Assembly (NCBI GenBank): GCA_963784065.1
Contig: CAWAQA010000002.1
Location: 248,001 to 312,000, forward strand
Origin: CAWAQA01 sp963784065
Lineage (GTDB): Bacteria > Acidobacteriota > Vicinamibacteria > Vicinamibacterales > UBA2999
Direction: 5' to 3'
Length of the DNA stretch: 64,000 nucleotides
Position 1 is the stretch's first letter. The number at the start of each line of letters is the position of its first letter. The position numbers and the translations under genes were made by a program. This document shows, piece by piece, positions 39,654-49,556 of the stretch. A model generated the notes under the pieces. It made no database searches and was not told the DNA's origin. It saw only the letters and a program-made list of their open reading frames with translations.

Positions 39654-40253
39654 ATGAGACACAACGTTGCACACCGGAAACTCGGCCGCGTCACGGAGCA
39701 TCGCCTCGCGTTGCTTCGGAACCAGGCCATCGCGCTCCTCCGCCACGAGCGCATCGAGACGACGATGCCGAAGGCGAAGGAGCTGCGGCCCTTCGTGGAG
39801 CGCCTGATCACGATCGCGAAGCGCGGCGTCGCGGCGGGCGAGGCCAATGGCAAGGCGCTGCACGCGCGCCGCATGGTTCTGGCCGAGCTCCCGGACAAGG
39901 TGGTCGTCGGCAAGCTGTTCGAGACGATCGCGCCGCGGTTCGCGGAGCGGCCGGGCGGCTACACGCGCATTCTGCGGGTCGGATTCCGCCGCGGCGACTC
40001 CGCCGAGGTGGCGCAGGTTGAGCTCGTGGGCAGCGAGTACAACCCGAAGGCGGCCGAGGAAGAAGCCGCGCAGAAGGAAGCCGCCAAGCCGAAGAGCAAG
40101 GGCGTCGGCGACCGTCTCAAGGCCGCAGCGTCCCGCGTGCGCGGCGCCAAGGCCGACAAGGCCGACCAGGGTGGAACGAAGGCGCAGGCCGGCGGTCAGA
40201 CCAAGGGCGCAGCCCGGAAGTCCACGACGCCGCGAAAGGCGGGGGGCTCGTAG
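39654..40253 (+). CDS. rplQ: 50S ribosomal protein L17 with long basic tail
   Basis: The first 125 residues or so are normal L17 (MRHNVAHRKLGRVTEHRLAL, LRNQAIALLRHERIETTMPK, GYTRILRVGFRRGDSAEVAQ-VELVG). The remaining 75 are Ala/Lys-rich (EEEAAQKEAAKPKSKGVGDR, KAAASRVRGAKADKADQ), an extension of the same kind as in rplV. Last gene of the cluster. Confidence 0.96.
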   Translation: MRHNVAHRKLGRVTEHRLALLRNQAIALLRHERIETTMPKAKELRPFVERLITIAKRGVAAGEANGKALHARRMVLAELPDKVVVGKLFETIAPRFAERPGGYTRILRVGFRRGDSAEVAQVELVGSEYNPKAAEEEAAQKEAAKPKSKGVGDRLKAAASRVRGAKADKADQGGTKAQAGGQTKGAARKSTTPRKAGGS

Positions 40254-40432
40254 ATCGGGCTCCAGGCTCCGGGCGTCGGACTCCAGGCACGAGAACAGGG
40301 CGCTGCGCATGACCGCGCGCCTTTTTTTTGCACGAAGACCACAAATGCGCCCGATGACCGTAGACCGATGACCGTAGACCGAAGCCTGTAGCCCGAAGAC
40401 TGCAGACCGAGAGCGATCTGCTCGTCTTTTCT
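40254..40432. repeat. Post-rplQ repeat region
   Basis: A GGCTCCAGGCTCCGGGCGTC left-arm array ends at the terminator. Beyond it, right-arm-type units (GACCGTAGACCGATGACCGT, CCGAAGCCTGTAGCCCGAAG) continue to about 40411. The two halves belong to different unit families, as if two elements had recombined. Confidence 0.7.
40299..40329 (+). terminator. Intrinsic terminator of the ribosomal protein cluster
   Basis: Stem GGCGC(T)GCG / CGCGCGCC with a bulged T and loop CATGAC (40299-40321) is followed by eight T residues. It lies 45 nt after the rplQ stop. Confidence 0.8.
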
Positions 40433-40456
40433 ACAAAGATCGGTCCCGATGTCCGC

Positions 40457-40664
40457 CTACGCCTTTTCTCTGTAGCCCTTACCGGCCCGAAGATGGGCCA
40501 GCGGGTCGTCGTCGTCGGCGGCCAACCAGTAGAACCATACGCCGCGGAACATCGTGTTCCAGAGGTTGATCGCTTCCAGTTGCTGCTGCTCCGTCAGCGC
40601 CCGTGGGAAAGGGCGCCGTGCCGGAAAGACCGGTTCTGACGTGGACCCAGTGGTAGGTGGCCAT
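40457..40664 (-). CDS. Small unknown protein, about 68 aa, one frameshift
   Basis: An ATG at 40664 sits 6 nt after a strong AGGAGGG. Reading from it gives MATYHWVHVRTGLSGTAPF. After one extra base (a CCC/CC ambiguity near 40613) the frame continues LTEQQQLEAINLWNTMFRGV, WFYWLAADDDDPLAHLRAGK and GYREKA to a TAG at 40457. The Trp/Tyr-rich WNTMFRGVWFYWL core and the acidic DDDD turn look protein-like. I do not recognise the family. The strong ribosome-binding site supports it as a real gene. Confidence 0.5.
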
Positions 40665-40724
40665 GTTCCCTCCTGCCACTATTAACTCACGCGACGACAC
40701 TAACGAACACAAGAGGACTTAATA

Positions 40725-40754
40725 AGCAAAAAGGCGGGCCTCAAAGGCCCGCCT
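40725..40754 (-). terminator. Intrinsic terminator of the EF-G-like gene
   Basis: Perfect stem AGGCGGGCC / GGCCCGCCT with a 5 nt loop (40732-40754). Read on the minus strand it is followed by TTTTTGC, 62 nt after the stop at 40816. Confidence 0.85.
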
Positions 40755-40815
40755 CCATAGCTGCGACTTGCCCCAGCCTTCACTGCGCGCTGGGTTCACG
40801 GTTGAGCTTTACCGG

Positions 40816-42912
40816 CTAGACTTCCTCCGCCACTTCCTGCCCGCGCGCCGCCTTGGCGGCCGCGATGATCTTCGCCTGGAACTGCTGCGGCACTTCCTCG
40901 TAGTGCGAGTACTCCATGTGATAGGAGCCGCGCCCGCCGGTGGCGGAGGTGAGGTGCTGCTCGTAGGTGAGCATCTCTGACATCGGCACCTGCGCCCGGA
41001 TGACCGTCATCGTGCCGCGCGTATCCATGCCGGCGATGCGGCCGCGGCGGCCGTTCAGGTCGCCCATGAGATCGCCGGCGAAGTCGCTTGGCGTGTAGAC
41101 CTCGACCTGCATGATGGGCTCGAGGATCGTGGGGCGTGCGCGTGACATCGCGTCCTTGAAGGCGAGCGATCCCGCCATCTTGAACGACAGCTCGTTCGAG
41201 TCGACCTGGTGGTACGAGCCGTCGAACACCGTCGCCTTGAAGTCCACCATCGGGTAGCCGGCCAGGAACCCGCGCATGCGGGCGTCCTGGATGCCCTTCT
41301 CGACGGCCGGGACGAACTGGCGCGGGATCGCGCCGCCGAAGATGTCGTCCTCGAACTGGAAGTCGCTGCCGCGAGGCAGCGGCTCCACGCGGATCTTGCA
41401 GTCCCCGAACTGGCCGTGCCCGCCGGTCTGTTTCTTGTGGCGGCCGTGCGCCTCGGTCGCCATGGTGATCGTCTCCCGGTACGGAATCCGCGGCGGCTTG
41501 AGGTTGACCTCGACGCCGAACCGGCGTTTCAGCTTCGCGACCGTCACCTCGATATGCAGCTGGCCCTGTCCTGCCAGCAGCAGTTCGTGCGTCTGCGGAT
41601 CCCGCGCGTAGCTGATGCTCGGGTCCTCTTCCCGCAGGCGCTGCATCGCCGAACTGATCTTGTCCTCGTCGCCGCGGCTCTTGGGCTCGATGGCGTACGA
41701 GAGGACGGGGTCGGGGAACTTGATCGCGGCAATCTTCGCCTTGCTGGTCTTCTCGGCGAGCACGTCGTTGGTGTGCGTGTCCTTCAGCTTGGCCACGGCG
41801 CCGAGATCGCCGGCTCTCAGCTCCGATACGTGCGCCTGCGCCTTGCCCTGCAGCGCCAGCAGGTGGCCAAGGCGCTCGGACCCGTCGGTGCTCAGGTTGT
41901 GCACGGTGGCATCCGACTTCAGCGTGCCGGCGATGACGCGCAGCATCGTGATGCGGCCGGCGAAGGGGTCGGCAATGGTCTTCCAGACGAACGCCGTGTA
42001 CGGCGCCGCATCGTCCGCCTTGATGGTGCTCGGCGATCCGTCCTCTTTCATCGCCGGGAACTCTCGATCCGCGGGCGACGGGACGTAGCTGACGATCGCG
42101 TCCAGCAGCGGCTGGATGCCAATGGCGTGCAGCCCGGATGTGCAGACGAGCGGGAAGATCTTGGCCGCCTGCGTGGCGCTGCGGAGCCCGGCCTCGAGCT
42201 GCTGTTGCGTCAGCGTCCCCTCCGAGAAGAACGCTTCCATCAGGCTTTCGTCGGCCTCGGCGACCATCTCGATCAGCTGTTCGCGGGCGTGCACGGCACG
42301 GTCCGCGAGGGCGGCCGGCACCTCGCCTTCGGTCATCTTGCCGGTGCCGTCGCCGGCAAACGTCAGCGCCTTCATGCGCACCAGGTCGATCACGCCGGTG
42401 AAGTCGTGCTCCTCGCCGATGGGCAGCTGAATCGGGACGATCTCACGGGCGCAGTCGCGGTGCAGCGACTCGAGCGAGCGCTCGAGGCTGCCGCGCTCGC
42501 GCTCGAGGCGGTTGAGCGCGACGATGCGGGGCAGGTTGAGCGCGGCGGCTTCCTCCCAGATCTTTTCGGTCTGCACTTCGACGCCGTGAACGGCATCGAC
42601 GACGACCACGGCCCCCTCGGCGACGCGCAGCGCCGCGGTGGCGTCGGTGAAGAAGTTGGCCATGCCCGGGGTGTCGATGAGGTTGATCTTGGTGTTGGCC
42701 CACTCCGCGTGAGCGAGGCTCGAGGAGAGCGTGTGCTTGCGGGCAATTTCCTCGTCGTCGAAATCGGTGGTGGTGGAGCCGTCATCGACCCGGCCCAGCC
42801 GGTTCACCGCGCCGGCGGCGAAGAGCATGGCGGCCGTGAGCTGGGTCTTGCCGGAGCCGCCGTGGCCGACCAGGGCCACGTTGCGGATGGCGGCGGCGTC
42901 GTACACCTTCAT
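40816..42912 (-). CDS. EF-G-like GTPase paralogue (EF-G2 type)
   Basis: 698 residues from ATG 42912, with AGGAGG 8 nt upstream. It has EF-G domains I-V (GQGQLHIEVTVAKLKRRFGV, KKQTGGHGQFGDCKI, and a C-terminal YHMEYSHYEEVP). The GTPase motifs are altered: G1 GHGGSGKTQ instead of AHIDAGKT, G3 DTPGMANF with Met in place of the catalytic His, and G4 NRLERE without the guanine-specifying Asp. This suits the EF-G2 group, whose role is unsettled and which often lacks ribosome-dependent GTPase activity. The canonical fusA is at 19366. Confidence 0.88.
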   Translation of the reverse strand: MKVYDAAAIRNVALVGHGGSGKTQLTAAMLFAAGAVNRLGRVDDGSTTTDFDDEEIARKHTLSSSLAHAEWANTKINLIDTPGMANFFTDATAALRVAEGAVVVVDAVHGVEVQTEKIWEEAAALNLPRIVALNRLERERGSLERSLESLHRDCAREIVPIQLPIGEEHDFTGVIDLVRMKALTFAGDGTGKMTEGEVPAALADRAVHAREQLIEMVAEADESLMEAFFSEGTLTQQQLEAGLRSATQAAKIFPLVCTSGLHAIGIQPLLDAIVSYVPSPADREFPAMKEDGSPSTIKADDAAPYTAFVWKTIADPFAGRITMLRVIAGTLKSDATVHNLSTDGSERLGHLLALQGKAQAHVSELRAGDLGAVAKLKDTHTNDVLAEKTSKAKIAAIKFPDPVLSYAIEPKSRGDEDKISSAMQRLREEDPSISYARDPQTHELLLAGQGQLHIEVTVAKLKRRFGVEVNLKPPRIPYRETITMATEAHGRHKKQTGGHGQFGDCKIRVEPLPRGSDFQFEDDIFGGAIPRQFVPAVEKGIQDARMRGFLAGYPMVDFKATVFDGSYHQVDSNELSFKMAGSLAFKDAMSRARPTILEPIMQVEVYTPSDFAGDLMGDLNGRRGRIAGMDTRGTMTVIRAQVPMSEMLTYEQHLTSATGGRGSYHMEYSHYEEVPQQFQAKIIAAAKAARGQEVAEEV

Positions 42913-42972
42913 AGGGGTATCCTCCTGCTCCGCGAAGCTCGGGCGAAGCGGCGATGAGGGACGTGGGAGCGG

Positions 42973-43002
42973 ATCATAGCTACGGGCCCCGAGGCGCCGC
43001 AA
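42973..43002 (-). promoter_or_regulatory. Possible sigma70 promoter of the EF-G-like gene
   Basis: On the minus strand TTGCGG (43002-42997), an 18 nt spacer and TATGAT (42978-42973) would start transcription about 50 nt before the ATG. Confidence 0.45.
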
Positions 43003-43333
43003 GCGGGGACCACTCCGACATTTGTGTTGGTTGATATGGTCATGTATACGAATTTGTTGCTTTAAGCTCACAGGCCCGCCACTCTCGTCGGAACGCGGGC
43101 GCGCCCCTCTCGAGCCGACTCAGACACTGTTGTCGCTGTGTTTTTTGTATCCTACACAATTGTAGACATACCGCCGCAGCCGCCACCGCTCCGCACATAC
43201 GCCGATTTGCTGGCAAAACCGCGTTTTCCCCGCGATCGTGCCGGCGCGCGCCTGTGGCGTCCATCTTGCTCAACCGCCGTGCAGCGCCTGACGCCCAGGC
43301 GCATCCACGCTCGAACAATCTGAGGTGAGGGAG
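43003..43333. other. Intergenic region upstream of amt
   Basis: About 330 nt without a gene and, unusually for this window, without heptad arrays. It is locally AT-rich (43020-43065 and 43140-43175). CTACA-CAAT-TGTAG (43152-43165) is a small dyad that could be an operator. TTGTCG (43130) with TACACA (43153) at 17 nt is a weak sigma70-like pair. A sigma54 -24/-12 site was looked for and not found. GGTGAGGG (43324) is the ribosome-binding site for amt. Confidence 0.35.
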
Positions 43334-44621
<1,288 letters not shown>

Positions 44622-44676
44622 GCGGACCCCGAAGGTCACGCCTCTACCGGTTTCACATCCAAGGGAGGAGTAATCG

Positions 44677-45559
44677 ATGTTCGTGTTGAATCGCGCAATG
44701 CGTTACGGATTGGCTGGAGTGGCAGCGGTCGCGCTGGTGACCGGCCTGGCGGCGCCGCGCGGCGGCGCAGGAGCCGACCGACCCCAACCCGGGCAGCATC
44801 ACCGTGACAGGAGGGATCGACTTCCTGAACACCTACATGTTCCGCGGCATTCGGCAGGATGACTCGGGGCTCATCACCTGGCCGTACGCCGATCTCGGGC
44901 TGGCCGTGTACTCGGGCGACGGCGGCCTCAAGAGCGTGGGCATCAACGTCGGGACGTGGAACAGCCTGCACACCGGTCCGACCGGCTCGGACGGCCCAAG
45001 TGGCAAGCTGTGGTACGAGTCGGACTTCTACGCGACCTTCGCCCTCGGCTTCGGCGGCGGCGTGGGTCTCGGGACGACGTATACGGCGTACAACAGCCCG
45101 AACAGCACGTTCACCACGGTCAAGGAGCTCTCTTTCAAGCTGGCGACCGATGACACCGCCTATCTCGGGCGCATGGCCATGAAACCCTATGCCCTGGTGG
45201 CGTTCGAGTTCGACACCGAACCCGGCGTCGGGCAGGCGGACGCGGGCGAGAACGGGGGCAAGTACCTCGAGCTCGGCGTCGCGCCCGGCTACTCGGCGAC
45301 GCGGGCGAGCCTTGCATTCCCGATCAAAATCGGTCTCAGTCTGGGTGACTACTACGAGCTTGACGGTGAGAGCCCCACGTTCGGGTTCTTCAGCGTGGCC
45401 GGGATCGTGACCGTGCCGCTCGGCGGGACAACCAGTCTGGGGGCCTGGAACGTGCACGGCGGCGTCGAATTCATGGCGCTCGGCGACACGACGAAGATGT
45501 TCAACGGGGATGACAGCTCGAAAATCATCGGATCCTTCGGGATCGGGTTCAGCTACTAG
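44677..45559 (+). CDS. TorF/Gcw_chp-like outer-membrane porin, one frameshift
   Basis: About 294 residues. A signal peptide (MFVLNRAMRYGLAGVAAVAL, cleavage near the AAQEP expected after repair) precedes a beta-barrel that starts ITVTGGIDFLNTYMFRGIRQ. That opening, with WPYADLGLAVYSG and an aromatic C-terminus (IGFGFSY-like GIGFSY), is typical of the Gcw_chp/TorF family often found beside Amt and P-II genes. GGAGGAG precedes the start. An extra G near 44755 splits signal and barrel. It probably passes nitrogen solutes across the outer membrane. Confidence 0.75.
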
Positions 45560-45588
45560 CGCCCCGCGTATCTTCGCCAGCGCGCGGG

Positions 45589-45594
45589 TATACT
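45589..45594 (+). promoter_or_regulatory. -10 box (TATACT) upstream of glnD
   Basis: TATACT 27 nt before the ATG at 45622, in the 62 nt gap after the porin gene. No good -35 and no Shine-Dalgarno are seen. It would give glnD-glnB a promoter separate from amt. Confidence 0.35.
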
Positions 45595-45621
45595 GCGCGC
45601 TGGCGAACCAGTCCCATCTCC

Positions 45622-48152
45622 ATGTCATCTTCATCCACAGGCGGGCCTGCGCCCGCCGGATCCACGCTTCGCGCGGCGCTCGACGCCGCCCGCAACGAGC
45701 TCCGCGGCGACATCGCGCGTGGGGCGGGCGGTCGCGCGGCGCTGGAGCGGCACTCCGACCGCGTGGACGCGCTGCTGCGGCAGTTGTTCGTCGAGGCCGT
45801 CGCCCCGGACCGTCCGGTGGCGATCGTCGCGCTCGGCGGCTACGGGCGGCGCCATCTCTGCCTGCACTCGGATATCGATCTGCTCGTGCTCTTCGGCGGC
45901 CGCATTGCCGCGGGCGAGGAACGGTTCCTCCGCGCCTTCCTCCACCCGCTCTGGGACCTCGGGGTGATCGTCGGGCACCAGGTGCGGGAGATCGAGGAGT
46001 TCGCCGAGATCGAGACCGACAACCCCGAGTTCCTCCTCGCGTTGCTCGACGCGCGTCACGTGGCGGGGGCGCGCGCGCTCTTCGATCGGCTCGGCACGCT
46101 GTTCCACCAGCCGGCGACGCATGCTTATATCTTCACGGCGCTGCTCCAGCTGATCGAAGAGCGGCACGCGAGGTTCAACGCCACGCTGTACCAGCTCGAG
46201 CCCGACGTGAAGGACGCGCCGGGGGCGCTGCGCGATCTCTCGGCGGCGCGCATCATCGCCGCCCTGACCGATCCGTCACTGCTCCGGCGCGGTCCGGCCG
46301 ACCCGGCGCGGTTCGAGGACGCCGAAGACTTCCTGCTGCGCGTGCGCTCGTTGCTGCACCTCGAGTCCGGCCGCAACCACAACGTGCTCAGCCACGACCT
46401 GCAGGAGCGGACCGCGGATCGTCTCGGCTACCCAGGCACCGAGCCGCGGCAGCGGGTCGAGCGCCTGATGAGCGACTACTTCCGCCACGCCCGCATCGTC
46501 AGCCGCTCCGCTCGAGTGGGCGCGGCGGACGGCGCCCGTGCCGGTTGGCCCCAACCTCGGGCTGTCGCGCGACGGCATCCGGTTTCTCGATCCGATCGCA
46601 GGCGGCGCGGATGCCCGTCTCGTGGATCGGCGCGTTCCAGGCGGCCATCGACGCCGGCACCGAGGTCTCCGAGGACGCGCTGTCCTGCATCCAGCAGCAC
46701 GTCGACCGCTACCGCGCCGATGACTTCTTCCCGAAGGCGCAGGATCGCAGCGCGCTGCTGCGGATGCTCAAGCCGAAGGCCGGGCTCTACGCGCGGCTGT
46801 CGGAGATGCACGACTGCGGGCTGCTCGGCCGTGTGTTCCCGGAGTTCCAGGCGATCTCCTGGCGGGTGGTGCGCGACTTCTATCACAAGTACACGGTCGA
46901 CGAGCACACGCTGCTGACGATCCGCAACCTCGAGCGCCTCGGGAGCACGACGGCGCCCTACCGTCAGCGCTTCCGCAACGTGTTCAACGAGCTCGGTTCG
47001 CTCGAACTGCTCGTGCTCGCCCTGCTGCTGCACGACGTCGGGAAATGGCGGGACGACGACCACGCGCTCGAGAGCGTGCGGATGGCTGAAGACGTGCTCG
47101 ACCGCCTGCACGTGACGCAGGATGCGCGCGCGATGGTGCTCTTCCTCATCCGGCATCACCTGCGGATGTCGCTCGCCGCGTTCCGGCGCGACACCGAGGA
47201 CCCGGAGGTCGTCAGGGAGTTCGCCGAGTTCATCGGCACCGAAGAGCGCCTCAAGATGCTCACCCTGATGACGCTGGCCGACGTCGAGGCGGTCAGTCCG
47301 GAAACGCTGACGCCGTGGAAGGAGGAGCTGCTGTGGCGGCTCTACGTCGACACCTACAATCACCTGACGCAGCGCTATGCCGACGAAGTCATCGAGCGCA
47401 ACCAGGCGGGCCTGAACGAGCTGCTCGGGGGCCGGCCCGAGGACGTCACCGAGGCGGAGCTCACCAGCTTCCTCGAAGGCCTGCCGCGGCGCTACCTGCA
47501 GATGTTCTCCGGCGAAGCGATCTACCGTCACGTCCGGCTGGCGCGTGACATCCACCCGGACCAGGTCCACCTCTCGCTCGAGCAGAACGGGTCGGTGTGG
47601 ACGCTCGCGGTCGCCACGCTCGACAAGCCGTTCCTGTTCTCGAACATCTGCGGCGTGCTCTCCTCGTTCGGCATGAACATCCTGCGCGGCAACGCCTTCA
47701 CCAACCCGAGCGGACTGGTGCTCGACGTGTTCCAGTTCACCGACGAAGAGCGCTTCCTCGAGTTGAATCGCGACGCCCACGCGCAGGTCCTCGCCGTCCT
47801 GCAGGACGTCGTCGCCCAGAAATCAGACGTGACCGCGCGGCTGCGCGGGCGCGAACAGAGCCTTTTCCAGAAGAAGGCGCCGCGGTTCGCGCCCGTCGTC
47901 CGCATCGACAACGAGACGTCGGGCCGCTATACCATCCTCGACATCATCGCCGACAACGCGCTGGGGCTGCTCTACCGCATCAGCCGCGTGATGTCGCAGC
48001 ACGGCTGTGACGTCGATCTCGTGCTCATCGCCACCGAGGGCGAAAAGGCGATCGACGTGTTCCACATCACGAAGGCGGGGGCCAAACTCACCGGGGCGGA
48101 GCAGCTTGCGCTGACGTCCGACCTGCAACGCACACTGGAGGGAGCAGTATGA
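45622..48152 (+). CDS. glnD: P-II uridylyltransferase / uridylyl-removing enzyme, two frameshifts
   Basis: About 843 residues. The nucleotidyltransferase site is GGYGRRHLCLHSDIDLLVL (residues 72-90). The linker KDAPGALRDLSAARII is family-typical, and the HD phosphohydrolase part has LLLHDVGKWRDDDH. Two ACT domains end the protein (KPFLFSNICGVLSSFGMNIL, IADNALGLLYRISRVMSQHG) and sense glutamine. It uridylylates P-II when nitrogen is scarce. Extra bases lie near 46508 and 46597; only 90 nt apart, they restore a continuous protein when both are removed. Its stop overlaps glnB (ATGA). Confidence 0.95.
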
Positions 48153-48478
48153 AGTTGATCAAGAGCATCATCCGCCCGAACAAGGTCGACGACGTCAAGG
48201 ATGCGCTGGCGAAGCTGAACATCTCCGGCATGACCGTCACCGAGGTGCGCGGCCACGGGAAGCAGAAAGGGCACACCGCGATCTACCGCGGCAAGGAATA
48301 CAACGTGAGCCTGCTGCCGAAGATGGAGATCGAGGTGGTCGTGCCGGACTCGATTGCCGACGAGGCGATCAAGGCCATCATCTCGGCAGCGCGCACCGGC
48401 GAGATTGGCGACGGCCGCGTGTTCGTGCTGCCGGTGCTCGACAGCTACAGGATTCGCACGGGAGAAAAGGAAGGTTAG
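48149..48478 (+). CDS. glnB: Nitrogen regulatory protein P-II
   Basis: 109 residues: MKLIKSIIRPNKVDDVKDAL, VTEVRGHGKQKGHTAIYRGK and EYNVSLLPKMEIEVVV. The T-loop keeps the Tyr (GKEYNVS) that GlnD uridylylates, and the B-loop TGEIGDGRVFVLPV that binds ATP/ADP is present. It is translationally coupled to glnD and probably controls Amt at 43334 as well as glutamine synthetase. Confidence 0.96.
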   Translation: MKLIKSIIRPNKVDDVKDALAKLNISGMTVTEVRGHGKQKGHTAIYRGKEYNVSLLPKMEIEVVVPDSIADEAIKAIISAARTGEIGDGRVFVLPVLDSYRIRTGEKEG

Positions 48479-48600
48479 TCGTCGACGATCGGATGATTGA
48501 TGGCGCCGCCGACGATGTGAGCATGGCTCCCTCGTTGCCCGGCGGATGTGAGCATCGATCACCAGTCAATCATCCGATCATCGGTCGTCGTTCACCGCGG
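48479..48600. repeat. Long inverted repeat between convergent genes
   Basis: GACGATCGGATGATTGA (about 48484-48500) and TCAATCATCCGATCATCGGT (about 48567-48586) are near-perfect reverse complements, with inner GATGTGAGCAT direct repeats. It probably serves as a bidirectional terminator for glnB and the minus-strand gene. Confidence 0.75.
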
Positions 48601-49135
48601 CATCGGCCGCCTCCGCCCGCTTCAGCGCCGCACTCGCCGACCGGTGGCGCAGGCGGAGGACACGGAAATGGCGGCCGGCATCGGGGAGCCCGGGCGCCGC
48701 TTCGCGCCGGTCGGTGACGATCTCGTATCCGTGTTCCCGCTGCGCGTGCTCGATCCAGTGCGCCAGCTTCTCCTCGTCCGGCTCGCCAATCCGGCACACC
48801 GGGCAGCCGTAGCGGCCGTATCCCGCAATCACCAGGTCGGCGGGCACCCGCTGCACCTGAAACAGGCGCATGCCGTGGGTGGCGCTGTTGGCTTCGCTGA
48901 CCGCGCCGAAGCCGAACCGGCGGTCGAGGAACAGTTTCGCCCTGGCCATGGCGTCTTCGACCGAGGTCTCCACGTACTCGACCGGTCGTCCGTCCTTGAA
49001 GGAGAGAGGCAGCAGACCGTCACGCTGGATGCGTCGCACGCTGGCCTTGAAGATCCTGGTCGTGCGCTTGTCGCCGACCGGCTCGATCTCGATCTCGCAC
49101 TGGACGTCCTCGTCGCCGGTCCAGATGTAGTCCAC
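48578..49135 (-). CDS. Unknown protein with CPVC motif
   Basis: 185 residues, soluble, no signal peptide. The N-terminal half opens MDYIWTGDEDVQCEIEIEPV and has charged strands and helices (VEYVETSVEDAMARAKLFLD). The centre, VIAGYGRYGCPVCRIGEPDE, contains a single CxxC that could be redox-active or a half metal knuckle, followed by HWIEHAQREHGYEIV. The last 30 residues are Arg/Ala-rich and run into the repeat, so the natural end may be shorter. I do not recognise the family. Confidence 0.5.
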   Translation of the reverse strand: MDYIWTGDEDVQCEIEIEPVGDKRTTRIFKASVRRIQRDGLLPLSFKDGRPVEYVETSVEDAMARAKLFLDRRFGFGAVSEANSATHGMRLFQVQRVPADLVIAGYGRYGCPVCRIGEPDEEKLAHWIEHAQREHGYEIVTDRREAAPGLPDAGRHFRVLRLRHRSASAALKRAEAADAAVNDDR

Positions 49136-49556
49136 GCTCGGATTCTACAGCCTGCTCCGCATCGAGCGGTCAGCAGCGGACTGCAGCGTCCATTCGATCA
49201 GTAATCGACACGTCGGGCGAAACCTTCATGTGCTCTATTGCGGTGCCGTGTCCCGAAAGGGAGCACAGCTCGGAAGTACATGTGCCGACGGTCAGTTGGA
49301 GTCTCAACCACGCTGGCCGCGCCGGGGGCGTGCGCCGTTCTGAAGCATGGCGGAACGCGGCCCGTGCAACGGTGTTCCCCATAAACCTCATTGGGGCAAT
49401 GGATTACGGCTCTCCAGCTCAGCGGGCTCGGGTCTTGCTCAGGTAGCGGCGTCCCTTGGTGTGTCGATGGGACGTCTGCCTGCGCGGCGCTGCGCGGTTT
49501 CGCGCGGCGTTGACCACGGCGGCATTCGTGGAATCGGAGGACGGGAGCCCCCCAAA
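49136..49556. other. Gap upstream of the protease, with possible RNA structure
   Basis: 421 nt without a convincing gene. GTGCTC (49230) can pair with GAGCAC (49261) around a TCCC-GAAA-GGGA hairpin (49251-49262), and CATGTGC occurs twice (49227, 49279). The in-frame extension of the protease upstream to 49347 has low-complexity translation and is not used. No riboswitch was recognised. Confidence 0.3.

Noticed and set aside
43180..43330. Sigma54 promoter for amt
   Set aside because: The only TGGCA (43211) is not followed by GC at the required 12 nt from the GG, so the -24/-12 geometry fails.
49200..49556. Cyclic-di-GMP riboswitch upstream of the protease/GNAT/HD-GYP genes
   Set aside because: A GAAA tetraloop and an AGGTAGCGG string are present, but the conserved GEMM blocks around the binding pocket are missing.
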